Assembly (NCBI GenBank): GCA_031275285.1 | Contig: JAISOY010000108.1 | Location: forward strand, 1-64,000 | Origin: Bacteroidales bacterium | Lineage (GTDB): Bacteria; Bacteroidota; Bacteroidia; Bacteroidales; UBA4181 | Length of the DNA: 64,000 bases | Reading direction: 5' to 3' | Shown: one piece after another, positions 54,701 through 64,000 of the stretch | How the letters are laid out: each line of letters begins with the position of its first letter | How positions within the stretch are numbered: position 1 is the stretch's first letter | Program-made: the position numbers and the translations under genes | Notes under the pieces: model-generated | The model's database searches: none | What the model saw: the letters and a program-made list of their open reading frames with translations, nothing else | Told to the model about the DNA's origin: nothing

Positions 54701-57700
54701 TCCCGGTCCTCTTTCTGCCAATGTAATATACAATCCGGATCCTTCCGAAGCGGGAGATGTGACGAAGCTGTACGTAAGGGTATACGACCGGGTGTGTGGG
54801 TATGTTGCCGATACAATAAGGATACGGGTATTTCCGCTTCCAACCGATATGGGTCTCGAGCTGGTAGAACAGCCGGTTACTTTCCAGGAAATGTGCGAAG
54901 ACACAGTTTATATTCTCAAAGTAAAGGCAACCGATATAGGTGATTTAAGCAATATAAAAGTTCGACTTGATGATGTAAATGCAACAGGTATAGCTATTAA
55001 AGATGCTGATGTAAAATATCCTTATGTCTCGGGTGCCTGGGAAACTATGGATATAATTGATTCCGATGTTACAGGCGTAACCTGGTCGATTGACAATCTG
55101 TTGCCTTCCGGGGATTCTTTGCAGGTGCGAATTACAGTGGCTGCCGAATGCGGTTTTTTCAGTGGAACGAATGTCGACTTCTATCTCGATGCTACCAGCT
55201 CCTGTGGTGATGACCTGCCCCAAAAAGTTATTTCTTCGGATCCGTTTTTTACAAAGCAGGATATCTCCCAGTTGAACACATATGATGTGACCAGTACATT
55301 CAATACAGGGATAATAACCAACCAAACGGGAGATACCGTTACATGGCGCTTGCAGGCAGTAGTGCATGGAATACAGCAGACGGATGAAGATAAAGAAACC
55401 TTTGTAGCACTCGTTCCTGCAGGTTTGACACCTGTTCCTGACAGTTACAATCCGGTACAAAATGCTCCTGACAGAACATCATTGTCATATATTGATGATG
55501 AATTCGGGATAGAATTCGGTCTTCCTATGGTTTCAGGCCTTGTAGAGGGTGATGTTATTATTGCGGAATTTAAATTTCTTGCTACCGGAGCACCTTGTGG
55601 AACATATGATTTTTACAGTGAAGTGGTTTTTACCGATTCCATTGATTGTGGAGCAGATAGATGTACCTTCAATTCAACACGTGGCGGTGTTTATCCCACA
55701 TTAACCGTAGAACGTTACCAGTTCAGCCTGGCCGATAGTATTTATGGAAGGACCATAGATAATTTGTGGTACGGAAATATTCATGTAGAACTGGAAACAC
55801 AGTTTTTTGCAGGAGATTCTGTTACTATAGATTTTTATATTGACAGGGATAATGATGGTATACTTTCTTCTGCCGATACTTTGGTACGTACTATATATGA
55901 TGTGACAAGAAACTTATCTCCCGGTGAAATTTTTGGCGTCAATTTCGATAGTGTCTATATAGAACAGGAGAAGCCCTTGCTGGTCGAAATACATGGAGAT
56001 GCTTTGTGCGAGCCGTTTATTTTTCCTGTAGCTACGCTGATGGGTGTTGATACTCTTTGCCGGCTGGATACAACCTTATATTACACCACCTCAGGTATGT
56101 CCAATTACAAGTGGGATGTAATTACTCCCGATGGTATTTCAGGGGCTACACCGGTACGTATCCCTCTGGAAGGTTCTTCGGAAACAAATTACATCAATGA
56201 AAATGTAGCAAGGATTGTCTGGAAAAAAGCAGGCGATTATACTGTCTGGGCACAATACAGTTTACCTGCAGGCCCGCTGCGGGAAATAGACCGTACATTC
56301 TTTCCTATAAAGGTAAACGAACGTCCTGTGGTTGCTTTAACCGGTAGTCATGATACTACAATCTGTATTGGTGCACAGGTGGAACTGGGGCAATTTTTCA
56401 CTGAAACTACAGGTGTAGGGAAACTCTTATTCTATAGGGTGGAAAGTGATGGCAATCTGACATTCCTTTCCGACCAGCTTCCTTTGTACGTCAATCCGGT
56501 AGATACGGCTTTATATAGAGTGACAGCCATTGCAGGCCCGTCAGGTTGTGAGGCGGAAAACTTCATTGATTTTTATGTCAATGTAAACAGGATGCCGCAT
56601 ATTTGGTCTGTCAATGTTAATGAACAGCCCGGATGCGGAACGAATACAGGTAGCATAAAAGTTTACGTAACAGGTGGCAGCAGCAATTATGCATATAGTC
56701 TTAATGGAACTACTTATACGGACTTGCCTGCAGATGGTATTATCGGGAATTTACAGGCAGGCGACTATCATTTGTATGTGCGGAATAGGAATTGGGGCGG
56801 ATGTCCTGTTTCCATAAGTGAATCTGTTAGCCTTAGTCCTTCGAACAGCGGACTGCATGCTTCGGCATTGGTGACAGATGCGTCTTCCTGTACGACGACT
56901 GACGGTACCATACAATTAACCGTTAACGGAGGTATACCGCCTTACCGATACAGGGTAAACGATGGTAGTTATGTATCTCTCCCAGCCGATGGTATCATCG
57001 GAACCGGATTTGCTGCCGGTGAATATACCATCAGGGTTCTCGATGTCACCAATTGTGCCACTACACCCGGAATTGTCCAGGTGAAAGCTTCATCAGGAAT
57101 AAATCTTGTCCTGAACCAGCAAACCGCAGCAGCCTGTACTGCCGATGGCCTGATGGACATCGTGCTTTCCGGCGGGACGCCGCCTTATTCTTATCGTCCG
57201 GGTGGAGAAGGATGGGTGCCTATGGACGGAATATCCGAAACTATTCTGCTGCCTGCAGGTACTTATAAGATCTTTGCCAAAGATGCCAATGGATGTGAAA
57301 CTTCGGCAACCGGTACATTAGCCGGTACAAACGGACTTTCTGCCGATCTAATAGAGACGGTAAATGTACCGTGCAATGGTAACGGAACAGGAAGCATCCG
57401 TTTAAATATCAGCGGAACAGGACCTTTAAAATATAGTCTGGATGGAGGATTGACACAATTGCCCGCTGCCTCCGGCGAATTTATGATACCGGATTTACCA
57501 GTAGGTATTTATCAGGTATTGATTTTTGATGCCAACGGATGTCAATTCAGGTTTGAAAGTATACATATAGGTAAGGATCCGGATTTTGCCCAGGCTGTTG
57601 ACAATCGTGTATATACATACATGAACCAAAGCGTAAAGGGACAACTCAGTTATGACGATTATGACTTCAACCAGCAGGCACTGACAGTTAATGGTTATTC

Positions 57701-59003
57701 CCGGGCCCGTAACGGTGATATTTTGATTACTCCAAGCGGCAGTTTTGAGTATACTCCTTATACCGATTATGTAGGTAAAGACAGCGTACAGTATTCTATT
57801 GCCAACATTTGCGGCTTCCAAAGTACTGCATGGCTTTTCATCAATATTCTTTCCGTGAATGATACAGTCAATCGTCCGCCTATAGCTTTGGATGATGATT
57901 ATGTGATAAAGATGGGACAATCCCTGTTGAATTTTGACGTAACCACAAATGATTATGATCCGGATGGCGACCCACTAACTACTCCGGTTGTTATGGTCCA
58001 GGTATTAAGAGGTCGTTTGACGCAGAACGGGGACGGCACCTTTAATTATTCCCCCAATGCGAATTTTACGGGAGTGGATATTTTCACCTACAGGATCTGC
58101 GACTCCAAAGAAACATGCAGTACCGCGCAGGTACATATTACCGTATTGCCTGTTGAGGTATTTGATAACCAGATCGTCGCATTACCCGACGCCTATTCGG
58201 TAATGAAATTCGATACACTAAAAGTCCTGGACGTATCGGTTGGAATTTTAAACAATGATATATACCCTGAAAATTCTATTCCAACAATAACCATAACAGA
58301 TTCAACAGCTTTCGGAAAACTGGAGATGAACCACTCTGACGGGACTTTTGTGTATACACCCAATAAAGATTATTCAGGATTCGACGGTTTCAGTTATGCG
58401 TTATGTACAAACACTTCAGCAAAATGTGATACGGCCAGGGTGAGTATTTTCATTATGGAACGGGATTGCCAGGTCACTTATTTGATAGAAGATACCATAT
58501 CGCTCTGCAGTAATGATTCTGTTAACGTAGCAGCCTTAATTCTACCGGGCAGCCTGAATGTCGACACCATCGCATTCTTTGCCGATCGTTTGCACCATAC
58601 ACCTGTTACTGAAGAATACATTAAAACAGCAGGGGATTATTATATCAGGATAACCAGTATCTTTGGTTGCAATGTGTCCGATTCGGTTTATATAAAAGTA
58701 ATTCCAGGCCCACAACCCGTTATCAGTACGGGTTCGGATAATGCCTGTACAGATGACCGGGTCTTATTTATTACCGGAGATAATTTCAAGTCTTATCAAT
58801 GGAACATCGTTTCAGGTTCAGGAGGCATTATGGATGGAACAGGAACGACTAATACCGAATATTTCACATGGAGTGTGGAAGGGATAAAAGAGGTTTCAGT
58901 AACAGTAACTGCAGATAATAACTGCATGGGAACATCTATTAAAACGATTGAGATTGTTCCGCGGTCAGAAACAGGACCCTTGTATAGGGTTCCGAACAGA
59001 TAA
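51723..59003 (+). CDS. Giant secreted surface protein with SprB-like and cadherin-like repeats
   Basis: 2426 residues. The N-terminal signal segment (ILIVIFCFISHYAIA) follows a 15-residue polar start. The first ~750 residues are Cys-containing beta repeats with GTY(K/N/T) endings. Ig-like and PKD-like domains occupy ~750-1550. SprB-type repeats follow (~1620-1930; GGIPPYRYRVN, GGTPPYSY, AGTYKIFAKDANGC). Then come three tandem-95/cadherin-like repeats (~1960-2250; PPIALDDDY, NDYDPDGDPL, TYRICDSK) and two final PKD-like domains. The protein stops at YRVPNR with no type 9 secretion C-terminal domain visible, which is unusual for this class. Probably an adhesin or gliding/surface protein. Confidence 0.85.
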   Translation: MGFREDKNGCVFFRQNILIVIFCFISHYAIAIPVITNVQARSGDTGCGNDGRITITATGTGTLFYAVKKTTDATYSSRQTGNVFDGLMSGTYKVMVYDDNGQTESTNSYTLNNKSNTSLFEITTPPQVTVDVISCEETGKITVKGQKGSNPYTYRILSGPTSKPDIVTNSSNAQSFTGLATGTYNIMLFDACGTTYYLNNIDVRSNNLGSSDLNVFEFNGPVTYTGGYCGITFTRDRSYIFLTNAGGDTLFMHGGNEVPSGSAMPVRLEYPAGSGNYTAWNNNLTSFSIPSGTYQADETAYRIQMRNPCNASDIVTSPIYHLIYPYDWRRTVCGYELFRQIPNYTCNGNVLLQLVNTVNSGQQFSFMWNGSGDAYTLDFSGIPDGTYHTSITTIHGTYPTADLTVEQEDYMDVGLVDDVVNYPMNRGCDFSTVGLRTTKVPSTNTIPITYTILSGPMNRPAVTGTQNMTLWDDLVEGTYTIRIDRGACGVNIVEYHVQPPVSGFDAMVSYTGGYICGLYRITGKGWYLDPDGNISDSDISYGVSVFDANTGIFMGTAATNVLGNMSFESAVDVPPGTYRVSFASSAPTTASCRYIDRYITISEPDLLTIDPTISGGLICADGYGTLHIGVTGGSGQPVYYRIRPAASQNENDYTAYQLSPDFYVQAGDYTVQVHDGCGSDSRNVSLTAGSVDANIIVAGTACEGTDVTLSLQVIGQITDVLWTLPGGGQLSGRTVTIRNLSSGDIGEYSVTFNSGGCSWTESVTLVVHPKPEFEFEAMMSTCQPVDLQSLNTISGDVSGLTMSYLNDRYTPVANPSLVETGTYHIIGTSSYGCMDTSTVSITVNPLATAGIIIANPVEKCTGLETTLTAAPLTSANIDHPVFRWYAGQDTDEVLHTGTDYALGIINVNVITTFDYYVSVSGDNYCENPKGSRKQVTLTVYPKPVVQIQTPGDINNLCHNSTIALNTTVTGGSAITWYGWYDRTEDVSNTVQFAPGPLSANVIYNPDPSEAGDVTKLYVRVYDRVCGYVADTIRIRVFPLPTDMGLELVEQPVTFQEMCEDTVYILKVKATDIGDLSNIKVRLDDVNATGIAIKDADVKYPYVSGAWETMDIIDSDVTGVTWSIDNLLPSGDSLQVRITVAAECGFFSGTNVDFYLDATSSCGDDLPQKVISSDPFFTKQDISQLNTYDVTSTFNTGIITNQTGDTVTWRLQAVVHGIQQTDEDKETFVALVPAGLTPVPDSYNPVQNAPDRTSLSYIDDEFGIEFGLPMVSGLVEGDVIIAEFKFLATGAPCGTYDFYSEVVFTDSIDCGADRCTFNSTRGGVYPTLTVERYQFSLADSIYGRTIDNLWYGNIHVELETQFFAGDSVTIDFYIDRDNDGILSSADTLVRTIYDVTRNLSPGEIFGVNFDSVYIEQEKPLLVEIHGDALCEPFIFPVATLMGVDTLCRLDTTLYYTTSGMSNYKWDVITPDGISGATPVRIPLEGSSETNYINENVARIVWKKAGDYTVWAQYSLPAGPLREIDRTFFPIKVNERPVVALTGSHDTTICIGAQVELGQFFTETTGVGKLLFYRVESDGNLTFLSDQLPLYVNPVDTALYRVTAIAGPSGCEAENFIDFYVNVNRMPHIWSVNVNEQPGCGTNTGSIKVYVTGGSSNYAYSLNGTTYTDLPADGIIGNLQAGDYHLYVRNRNWGGCPVSISESVSLSPSNSGLHASALVTDASSCTTTDGTIQLTVNGGIPPYRYRVNDGSYVSLPADGIIGTGFAAGEYTIRVLDVTNCATTPGIVQVKASSGINLVLNQQTAAACTADGLMDIVLSGGTPPYSYRPGGEGWVPMDGISETILLPAGTYKIFAKDANGCETSATGTLAGTNGLSADLIETVNVPCNGNGTGSIRLNISGTGPLKYSLDGGLTQLPAASGEFMIPDLPVGIYQVLIFDANGCQFRFESIHIGKDPDFAQAVDNRVYTYMNQSVKGQLSYDDYDFNQQALTVNGYSRARNGDILITPSGSFEYTPYTDYVGKDSVQYSIANICGFQSTAWLFINILSVNDTVNRPPIALDDDYVIKMGQSLLNFDVTTNDYDPDGDPLTTPVVMVQVLRGRLTQNGDGTFNYSPNANFTGVDIFTYRICDSKETCSTAQVHITVLPVEVFDNQIVALPDAYSVMKFDTLKVLDVSVGILNNDIYPENSIPTITITDSTAFGKLEMNHSDGTFVYTPNKDYSGFDGFSYALCTNTSAKCDTARVSIFIMERDCQVTYLIEDTISLCSNDSVNVAALILPGSLNVDTIAFFADRLHHTPVTEEYIKTAGDYYIRITSIFGCNVSDSVYIKVIPGPQPVISTGSDNACTDDRVLFITGDNFKSYQWNIVSGSGGIMDGTGTTNTEYFTWSVEGIKEVSVTVTADNNCMGTSIKTIEIVPRSETGPLYRVPNR

Positions 59004-59342
59004 TTATTGATGTGATCAAATGATTTTTCGGGGATAAATTGCCGGCTATCCGTTTTTTAAAGTATTCTTTCTGATTGGATGATCCGCATTTGTGACCATT
59101 TTATACGCTGTTAACCCTATAGATGCGGGTAATTTCCTGAATAACTGATACCCAGGATCAATACCCATTTATCCGGCAGTTCGGTCAAAGACTGTCAACT
59201 CTATGTCATTAAGCCTGGGGCGACGGATCTGATTCAAAAAAACTTTTTGTTCTATTTTTTAGGCTTTCCGATATTTTATTGTAATTTGCAGTGAAATAGT
59301 TAATAGTACATACAAATCAATAACATTTAAACTGAAACACAG
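59004..59342. other. Intergenic stretch, 339 bases
   Basis: Follows the giant surface protein stop. All frames contain frequent stops; no leftover type 9 sorting domain was recognised in any of them. The AT-rich right end should hold the promoter of the VOC gene. No hairpin stands out. Confidence 0.4.
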
Positions 59343-59759
59343 ATGAAAAGCGTAGAACCTTATTTGATTTTTAACGGAAATTGCGAAGAAGCATTTACAT
59401 TTTACCAATCAGTTTTTGGTGGCGATATGAAAATAATGAGATTTCGCGATATGCCGGAAAAAGATAAGAAAAATGTTCCACAGGCAGATATGGACCGGGT
59501 TGTACATGTTCTGCTACCTGTCAGCAAAGCCGTGTCGTTGATGGGATCCGATTCACTATCGTCAATGAAAATGAAAACCGGCGATAATGTTGCACTCACC
59601 CTGAATGTCGAAAGCAGAACTGAAGCCGAACAGATCTTCGGGAAACTTTCCGGGGGAGGAAAAGTGACCATGCCGCTGGGAAAAACATTCTGGGCGGAAT
59701 TGTATGGAATGGTTACCGACCGGTTTGGTATCAACTGGATGGTCAATTATTACATATAG
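59343..59759 (+). CDS. PhnB-like VOC family protein
   Basis: 138 residues. The N-terminus VEPYLIFNGNCEEAFTFYQSVFGG is the PhnB/YdcE-type glyoxalase-like signature, and the C-terminus (FWAELYGMVTDRFGINWMVNY) is equally typical. Such proteins form dimers of the vicinal oxygen chelate fold; most have no known reaction. Convergent with 59791-60336, 31 bases apart. Confidence 0.85.
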   Translation: MKSVEPYLIFNGNCEEAFTFYQSVFGGDMKIMRFRDMPEKDKKNVPQADMDRVVHVLLPVSKAVSLMGSDSLSSMKMKTGDNVALTLNVESRTEAEQIFGKLSGGGKVTMPLGKTFWAELYGMVTDRFGINWMVNYYI

Positions 59760-59790
59760 ATAGAATTACAACGATGGATGGAGGAGCGCG

Positions 59791-60336
59791 TTACTTATCT
59801 TCATTGATAATTAACCGGCTTCCTCCGGAATCGACTTTAACATTATTTTGTTCCACCCACTCTTCGGCATATTGTCCCAGGTAAAAAGTGCCGGTAAAAC
59901 CTCCGATTTCTGTTCGTTTGATAAGTTTTCGCCTCAAAACACTTAATAGGGAATCTGCCCATTTTACAAAGTTTTCGTCTTTCCTGACCAATTTCGAGTC
60001 CATATAATAGTCCGATTGAAAATATAATCGTCCCCTTGTGATCACTCTGAGTTCAGGTATTTCCCTGCTGCTGTCCAGATCCATGACAGGCGAATATCTG
60101 TCGATGGTCCATTGTCCGGTATTGATTCCTGCTAATTCTTTAAGTTTTATTTTATCCAGGTCCTCCATCCTGGCAAGAAACATGTTTTCTGATTTTTCAA
60201 TTGATATATGCTCAGTTTTTTCCAATTTATTTTCGGGATATAATCCGGGTAAAAAAACGGCCTTTCGTTTTCTTAATATTTCGAAAAACGATTCAAGGTC
60301 TTTTGAATGAAGATAAAAGTTTATTTGTTTTCCCAT
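59791..60336 (-). CDS. Hypothetical protein
   Basis: 181 residues from the ATG at 60336; a start five codons earlier (60351) is also possible. No signal peptide or membrane segment. The sequence is alpha/beta with a motif KQINFYLHSKDLESFFEILRKR at the start and GGFTGTFYLGQYAEEWVEQ near the end, resembling small uncharacterised Bacteroidetes proteins of phage- or immunity-like size. Family not recognised. Confidence 0.6.
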   Translation of the reverse strand: MGKQINFYLHSKDLESFFEILRKRKAVFLPGLYPENKLEKTEHISIEKSENMFLARMEDLDKIKLKELAGINTGQWTIDRYSPVMDLDSSREIPELRVITRGRLYFQSDYYMDSKLVRKDENFVKWADSLLSVLRRKLIKRTEIGGFTGTFYLGQYAEEWVEQNNVKVDSGGSRLIINEDK

Positions 60337-60450
60337 TTTATTTGTGAACAACCTTTTTCCCTGCGCTTAGGTTTATTTGTCTTTTCATACTGCAAATTAC
60401 ATGTGAACAATAAAAATAACCGATCAAAATTTGATCATTACCCGTTCACT

Positions 60451-60792
60451 TTATTTCCTTAGAATCTTCTCCATTGGCTTTCCTTTAGCCAATTCATCGA
60501 TTAATTTATCCAGATAACGGATTTTTTGCATCAGTTCGTTTTCAATTTCCTCGACACGATGGCCGCAAATGACACCTGTAATTTTTGACGCATTCGGATT
60601 CATAAGTGGCGCCAGAGTGAAAAAGGTTTCAAAATCACTATTGTTGTCGATTTGTTGTTGCAATGTTTGCCCATCATATCCTGTCAGCCAGAAAATAACA
60701 GTATCCACCTCTTCTTTCGTACGTCCCTTTTTCTCCGCTTTTTGTATATACAACGGATATACACTCGCAAAAGAGGTTTTAAATATTCGCAT
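60451..60792 (-). CDS. DUF2200 family protein
   Basis: 113 residues. [37 protein letters not shown] at the start and [33 protein letters not shown] at the end are the DUF2200 pattern, a cytoplasmic family without known function. Full length. Stand-alone minus-strand gene. Confidence 0.85.
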   Translation of the reverse strand: MRIFKTSFASVYPLYIQKAEKKGRTKEEVDTVIFWLTGYDGQTLQQQIDNNSDFETFFTLAPLMNPNASKITGVICGHRVEEIENELMQKIRYLDKLIDELAKGKPMEKILRK

Positions 60793-60946
60793 ATGATTTA
60801 TTTTACAGTTTATTAATCATCAATTTTTTAATCGTCGCTATAACATATATAATCATGCGTAAGCAGTAAGACAAACACACTGAAGTTAAAAAACTAATAT
60901 TTTGTCTTCAGCATGTATAAAATTAAGCTATTTGTGACAAAGTGTT

Positions 60947-61798
60947 TTATAATTTTCTGATCATTTCAAATTGTTTTCCTTTTATATCAATATTTTTCAC
61001 TTTTAAGAAATCAGTGATCGAATTACATGATATGTCTGCATTGATAACTTTAACGGAGTCGTGCCTGTTTAATTTGATGATCTCGTGAAGTAATAAAGAT
61101 GCAATGCCTTTTCTTCTGTATGGTTGGTCAACCGCTATCTGGGTAATATCTCCCGAAACAGGTTCGAACACGCAATATCCCGTAAGTTTGTTTTCAATGA
61201 ATGCGCCCAGGCTGATAAAACCATCGATAGCCCTTTTAATGGATTCAAAACTGTTCTGCCATGAAGGATAAAAATCCCAAAAATCCGGAATCGAACTGAA
61301 TTTTTCGATCTCTATTTGACGGATCGAACAGGGGATAACTGATCTTTTGATTTCATTATGGATTTCCTCATTTCTCTGCGTAAAATAATTGAATTCACGG
61401 GTGACTTCGAAGCCAAGGTTCTTATAGACCGAAACAGCTTTTGTATTATGCTGCAATACTTCCAACAGGTATTGTCGGATATTTGCTTTGCTTAAATGCG
61501 GGATGGAATATTCGAAGATTTTTGTAGCCAGACCTTTTCCCCTATATTCCTTGAGTGTTCCTGTACCTGTATCATATGCCGTTGGAACCCCGTTGAAATT
61601 TCCGGTTCCGTTACAGGTAAAAGCCACTATCCTGTTCCCTTCAAAAGCCGCAAATGACAACCCGGGATCAAAACCGCGCCTTCGGAACATGGCCTGGAGC
61701 TGTACTTTGTTTAGCTGAAGTTCGTAATCGGCAAATGCTGAGCTGAATGCCTCGAATATCGTGTTAAAGTCTGTTCTGCCCAGTGATTTTATTTCCAT
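60947..61798 (-). CDS. GNAT acetyltransferase with two GNAT-like halves
   Basis: 283 residues. The first half has an acetyl-CoA loop (GTGTLKEYRGKGLATKIFEYSIPHL, ~80-104). The second half has another (ITQIAVDQPYRRKGIASLLLHEIIKLN, ~221-247). Both P-loop-like RGKG and RRKG motifs are intact, so each half may bind cofactor, or one may be structural. Cytoplasmic; substrate unknown. Confidence 0.85.
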   Translation of the reverse strand: MEIKSLGRTDFNTIFEAFSSAFADYELQLNKVQLQAMFRRRGFDPGLSFAAFEGNRIVAFTCNGTGNFNGVPTAYDTGTGTLKEYRGKGLATKIFEYSIPHLSKANIRQYLLEVLQHNTKAVSVYKNLGFEVTREFNYFTQRNEEIHNEIKRSVIPCSIRQIEIEKFSSIPDFWDFYPSWQNSFESIKRAIDGFISLGAFIENKLTGYCVFEPVSGDITQIAVDQPYRRKGIASLLLHEIIKLNRHDSVKVINADISCNSITDFLKVKNIDIKGKQFEMIRKL

Positions 61799-61973
61799 GA
61801 TCTGAATTGTTTTTGGTTTTTTAGAAAATGCATTGTGGCGTTATGTGGGCTGAATTTCGGTTAATTGCCGGAATGTGACCTTATTTACCAGGCGAATTAC
61901 TTATAGAAGTGTATTTTTGATATTATGTGATTCATCCAACTGATCATAAGTTATTCGGTGGATCAGTTCAGGT

Positions 61974-63152
61974 TTAATTCAATGGTATTCCCATCCAGGT
62001 ATATTTATAAAATAACGATTTTCTAAATGCTTTTTTAGTACTGAAATACTTATTTACAAAAGCTTTTTGTTCATTAAGTTGTGTAGTAGCTTCATTAATT
62101 GAGTTCTTTAACTGATTTGTTGAATTTATGGTATTTAAGTCTGTTGTGATTATATTTTGTAGTAAATTTTGTGATTCGGTCAATGATTTTTCAACCGATT
62201 CAACCATTTCTCTAATTTCAGATTCCGTCTTTTGAGGTTTAAATTGTTTATTCCTGTAGTCGACAAATCTATTTAGCTTACCTATGCCTTCATTGTATGA
62301 GTAGACTGCAGAATTATAAAATTCAACAATAAGTTGGTTTTTATAATATTCTATGTTTTTTATGTTGTCTTGTAGCTGATTGTATGTGAGTGTGTTTTTT
62401 ACGCCATTTTGCTCAATTCTTCTGTTTGTGGATATAAGTTGTTCTATTTTTGTGGCATTTTCATATACCTCTAATGTGTCAACATAATTAAAAAATGGTT
62501 TTTCTTTATTGATTTCAGTACGACCTTCGTAAAATTCTTGCGAAGAAATTGGATAATTCAAAAACTGCCATAAAAAATCAAATGGCATATGTGATTTAAT
62601 TGAATTTTCAGGAAGTGTTTTAAAATAGTAATTATTCACCTCTTTTATTAATTTGTTATTTTGTATATATCCGGAACCCCATGTTGGGTCAAACAAATAC
62701 CATTTAGAGTCAACTAAACTTGCACACCAAACGTGTGGAACATAATCTATAAAATCCTTTTGTCTTGTATATCCGGAAATTATATACGTTCGTATTCCCA
62801 ACTGATTTCCTACCTCATTGAATAAATAAGCAAAATGCATACAAATACCTTTTCTATTTTTTAGGAACGCATCAATAATTTCTTGTGGTTCACTATAAAA
62901 ATTGATAGCAAACATATTTTCAACATCATATTCAAAATTCTTGACAATCCAGATAAAAGTGGCCCTTAATTTATCTGTTTCTGTAGAAAAATTATCATTT
63001 ATAAACTTTACGAATTCTTGTATGGTGTTATTATCAGATGAGTTTATGAGTTCAGTTACTTTTTTATCTACTTCTTCGTATACATTGTTTTGAATTTGTG
63101 CATTCAACGTGAATGTGATAATAAGGAGAAATAAAGTGATTAATTTTTTCAT
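61974..63152 (-). CDS. Secreted transglutaminase-like (cysteine protease fold) protein
   Basis: 392 residues with a signal peptide (MKKLITLFLLIITFTLNAQ). The catalytic set of the transglutaminase/protease superfamily is present: Cys104 (GICMHFAY), His140 (PHVWC) and Asp155 (YLFDPTWGSG). A TDKLRATFIWIVKNFEYD helix precedes, as in bacterial members. The C-terminal ~160 residues are helical, Asn/Gln-rich and coiled-coil-like. It is probably periplasmic. The coding sequence is more AT-rich than its neighbours. Confidence 0.82.
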   Translation of the reverse strand: MKKLITLFLLIITFTLNAQIQNNVYEEVDKKVTELINSSDNNTIQEFVKFINDNFSTETDKLRATFIWIVKNFEYDVENMFAINFYSEPQEIIDAFLKNRKGICMHFAYLFNEVGNQLGIRTYIISGYTRQKDFIDYVPHVWCASLVDSKWYLFDPTWGSGYIQNNKLIKEVNNYYFKTLPENSIKSHMPFDFLWQFLNYPISSQEFYEGRTEINKEKPFFNYVDTLEVYENATKIEQLISTNRRIEQNGVKNTLTYNQLQDNIKNIEYYKNQLIVEFYNSAVYSYNEGIGKLNRFVDYRNKQFKPQKTESEIREMVESVEKSLTESQNLLQNIITTDLNTINSTNQLKNSINEATTQLNEQKAFVNKYFSTKKAFRKSLFYKYTWMGIPLN

Positions 63153-63478
63153 TTTTCAAATCTTTTTAACATTGCTCTCGCCTAATATTATAAATATACG
63201 ACTTTTTTTCTCGGAAAAGCGTTTAATATGATTAATATCACAAATCTTCTATAAACAATAAAAACCATTTCCCGTCCAAAATACGAACTTTTGTCATTTA
63301 ATCAAAAGCTTGTCGATCAATCTTGTATTGATATTCCTTTGTGCGATGTCAATTATTTGAAAACGAGAATGTTTGTAATATGTCACTCTTGTCGTTCAGG
63401 ATGAATAACCTATAGCATAGATCATCCAAATTTATGCTAATGTCCATTTGATGTTATACCACCCGTTAGGCAAAGCCG
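63153..63478. other. Intergenic stretch, 326 bases
   Basis: Spacer between the HEAT-like gene and the transglutaminase-like gene. AT-rich, frequent stops in all frames, no strong hairpin. It likely holds the promoter of the transglutaminase-like gene. Confidence 0.4.
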
Positions 63479-63997
63479 CTATTTCTTACTTTCCTTTATG
63501 GCGGATAAATAGATTTTCTTTATACTATTTTTCTCTTCCTTTTCACAAATTTTTTCCATTACCGGAAGTAAACCGGAGGTATACTTTGTTTTCAGTTTCA
63601 AAATTTCACCCAAAGCAAAAGCGGAACTCCAGCGAACGACAGTACCATCATGTTCCGTATTGAGGAGAAGGTGATCAATGGCTTTTTCAAGCTTTGCCGG
63701 AAACAGATGGGCGATATTTCCAATTACTTTTGCACTTTCCCATTTTATTCTTGGGGCTTTTTCCTTTAGTGTGCCGGTTACGAAATCCAGCATCATTTCA
63801 TTTGCCATATCCGGGTTTTGCCGGGTGGCGTATTCCATTGCTTCTATGCAGGTGGCTTTTGCAGGATCTTTTGATTTTTCAGCGAAAGCAATCAACTCAT
63901 CAACAGATAATGACTGGTCAAGAATCCAATTACGAATGGTTTCCGTCTTTTCTTTTGGCTTGATCGACTTATCTTTCAGAAGTGCATCAATTCCCAT
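63479..63997 (-). CDS. HEAT-repeat-like protein, possibly extending past the right edge
   Basis: 172 residues from an ATG at 63997, three bases from the window end, so a further upstream start cannot be excluded. It is entirely helical with repeated pairs such as DPAKATCIEAMEYATRQNPDMANEMMLDFV, APRIKWESAKVIGNIAHLFP and TVVRWSSAFALGEILKLK, a HEAT/armadillo pattern. HEAT proteins bind other proteins or nucleic acid; no catalytic motif is seen. Cytoplasmic. Confidence 0.75.
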   Translation of the reverse strand: MGIDALLKDKSIKPKEKTETIRNWILDQSLSVDELIAFAEKSKDPAKATCIEAMEYATRQNPDMANEMMLDFVTGTLKEKAPRIKWESAKVIGNIAHLFPAKLEKAIDHLLLNTEHDGTVVRWSSAFALGEILKLKTKYTSGLLPVMEKICEKEEKNSIKKIYLSAIKESKK

Positions 63998-64000
63998 ATT

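Overview
The window is chromosomal DNA from a member of the Bacteroidota, most likely order Bacteroidales. Three things point there. Promoter-like sequences match the Bacteroidetes form TTTG-N19-21-TAnnTTTG, for example before the tRNA at 35529-35559. The gene families are typical: SprB-like surface repeats, GH43/GH51/GH78/GH2 enzymes with Bacteroidetes signal peptides, an Arm-type integrase fragment and an aryl-polyene-like cluster. The sequence is moderately AT-rich. No species can be named from the sequence alone.

Layout. 1-4145 (-) is the N-terminal part of a very large secreted protein built from about ten repeats of ~125 residues. 4452-18751 is mostly a minus-strand aryl polyene/flexirubin-like lipid-polyketide cluster: two hotdog dehydratases (one convergent), ketoreductase, LolA-like carrier, two phytoene-desaturase-like FAD enzymes, an MMPL exporter fused to a methyltransferase, thioesterase, ACP, ketosynthase and acyltransferase, then a LysE exporter. 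19319-28706 (-) is a five-gene glycoside hydrolase run (GH78, GH51, GH2, GH43-GH16 fusion, GH43). Together these would suit a type II arabinogalactan-like substrate; there is no SusC/SusD. 28876-32135 (-) is a periplasmic oxidoreductase set: nine-heme cytochrome c, GMC dehydrogenase and its small subunit.

32291-35652 holds an aspartic protease, a ComF-like protein, a polyprenyl synthase, miaA and tRNA-Val. 35871-41179 has an acetyltransferase, a pseudouridine-synthase-like protein that lacks its catalytic Asp, a sensor kinase, a DUF1761 protein and a truncated integrase. 41678-48386 (+) is an RNA repair island: a DUF695 protein, two Pol-beta-type nucleotidyltransferases, a structured untranslated RNA, an unknown basic protein, RtcB, a VOC protein and the release factor homologue PrfH. 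48528-64000 has an acetyltransferase, GAPDH divergent from a DJ-1/AraC regulator, a 2426-residue surface protein and assorted small housekeeping or hypothetical genes.

The most interesting part is the RNA repair island. Its leader at about 44989-45190 can fold into a three-way junction, and one strand of the closing helix has a second, mutually exclusive partner just before the next gene. Two other observations stand out. The two dehydratases each lack a different one of the two FabZ catalytic residues. In two places a module is bracketed by a decayed second copy of the 3' end of its neighbouring gene.
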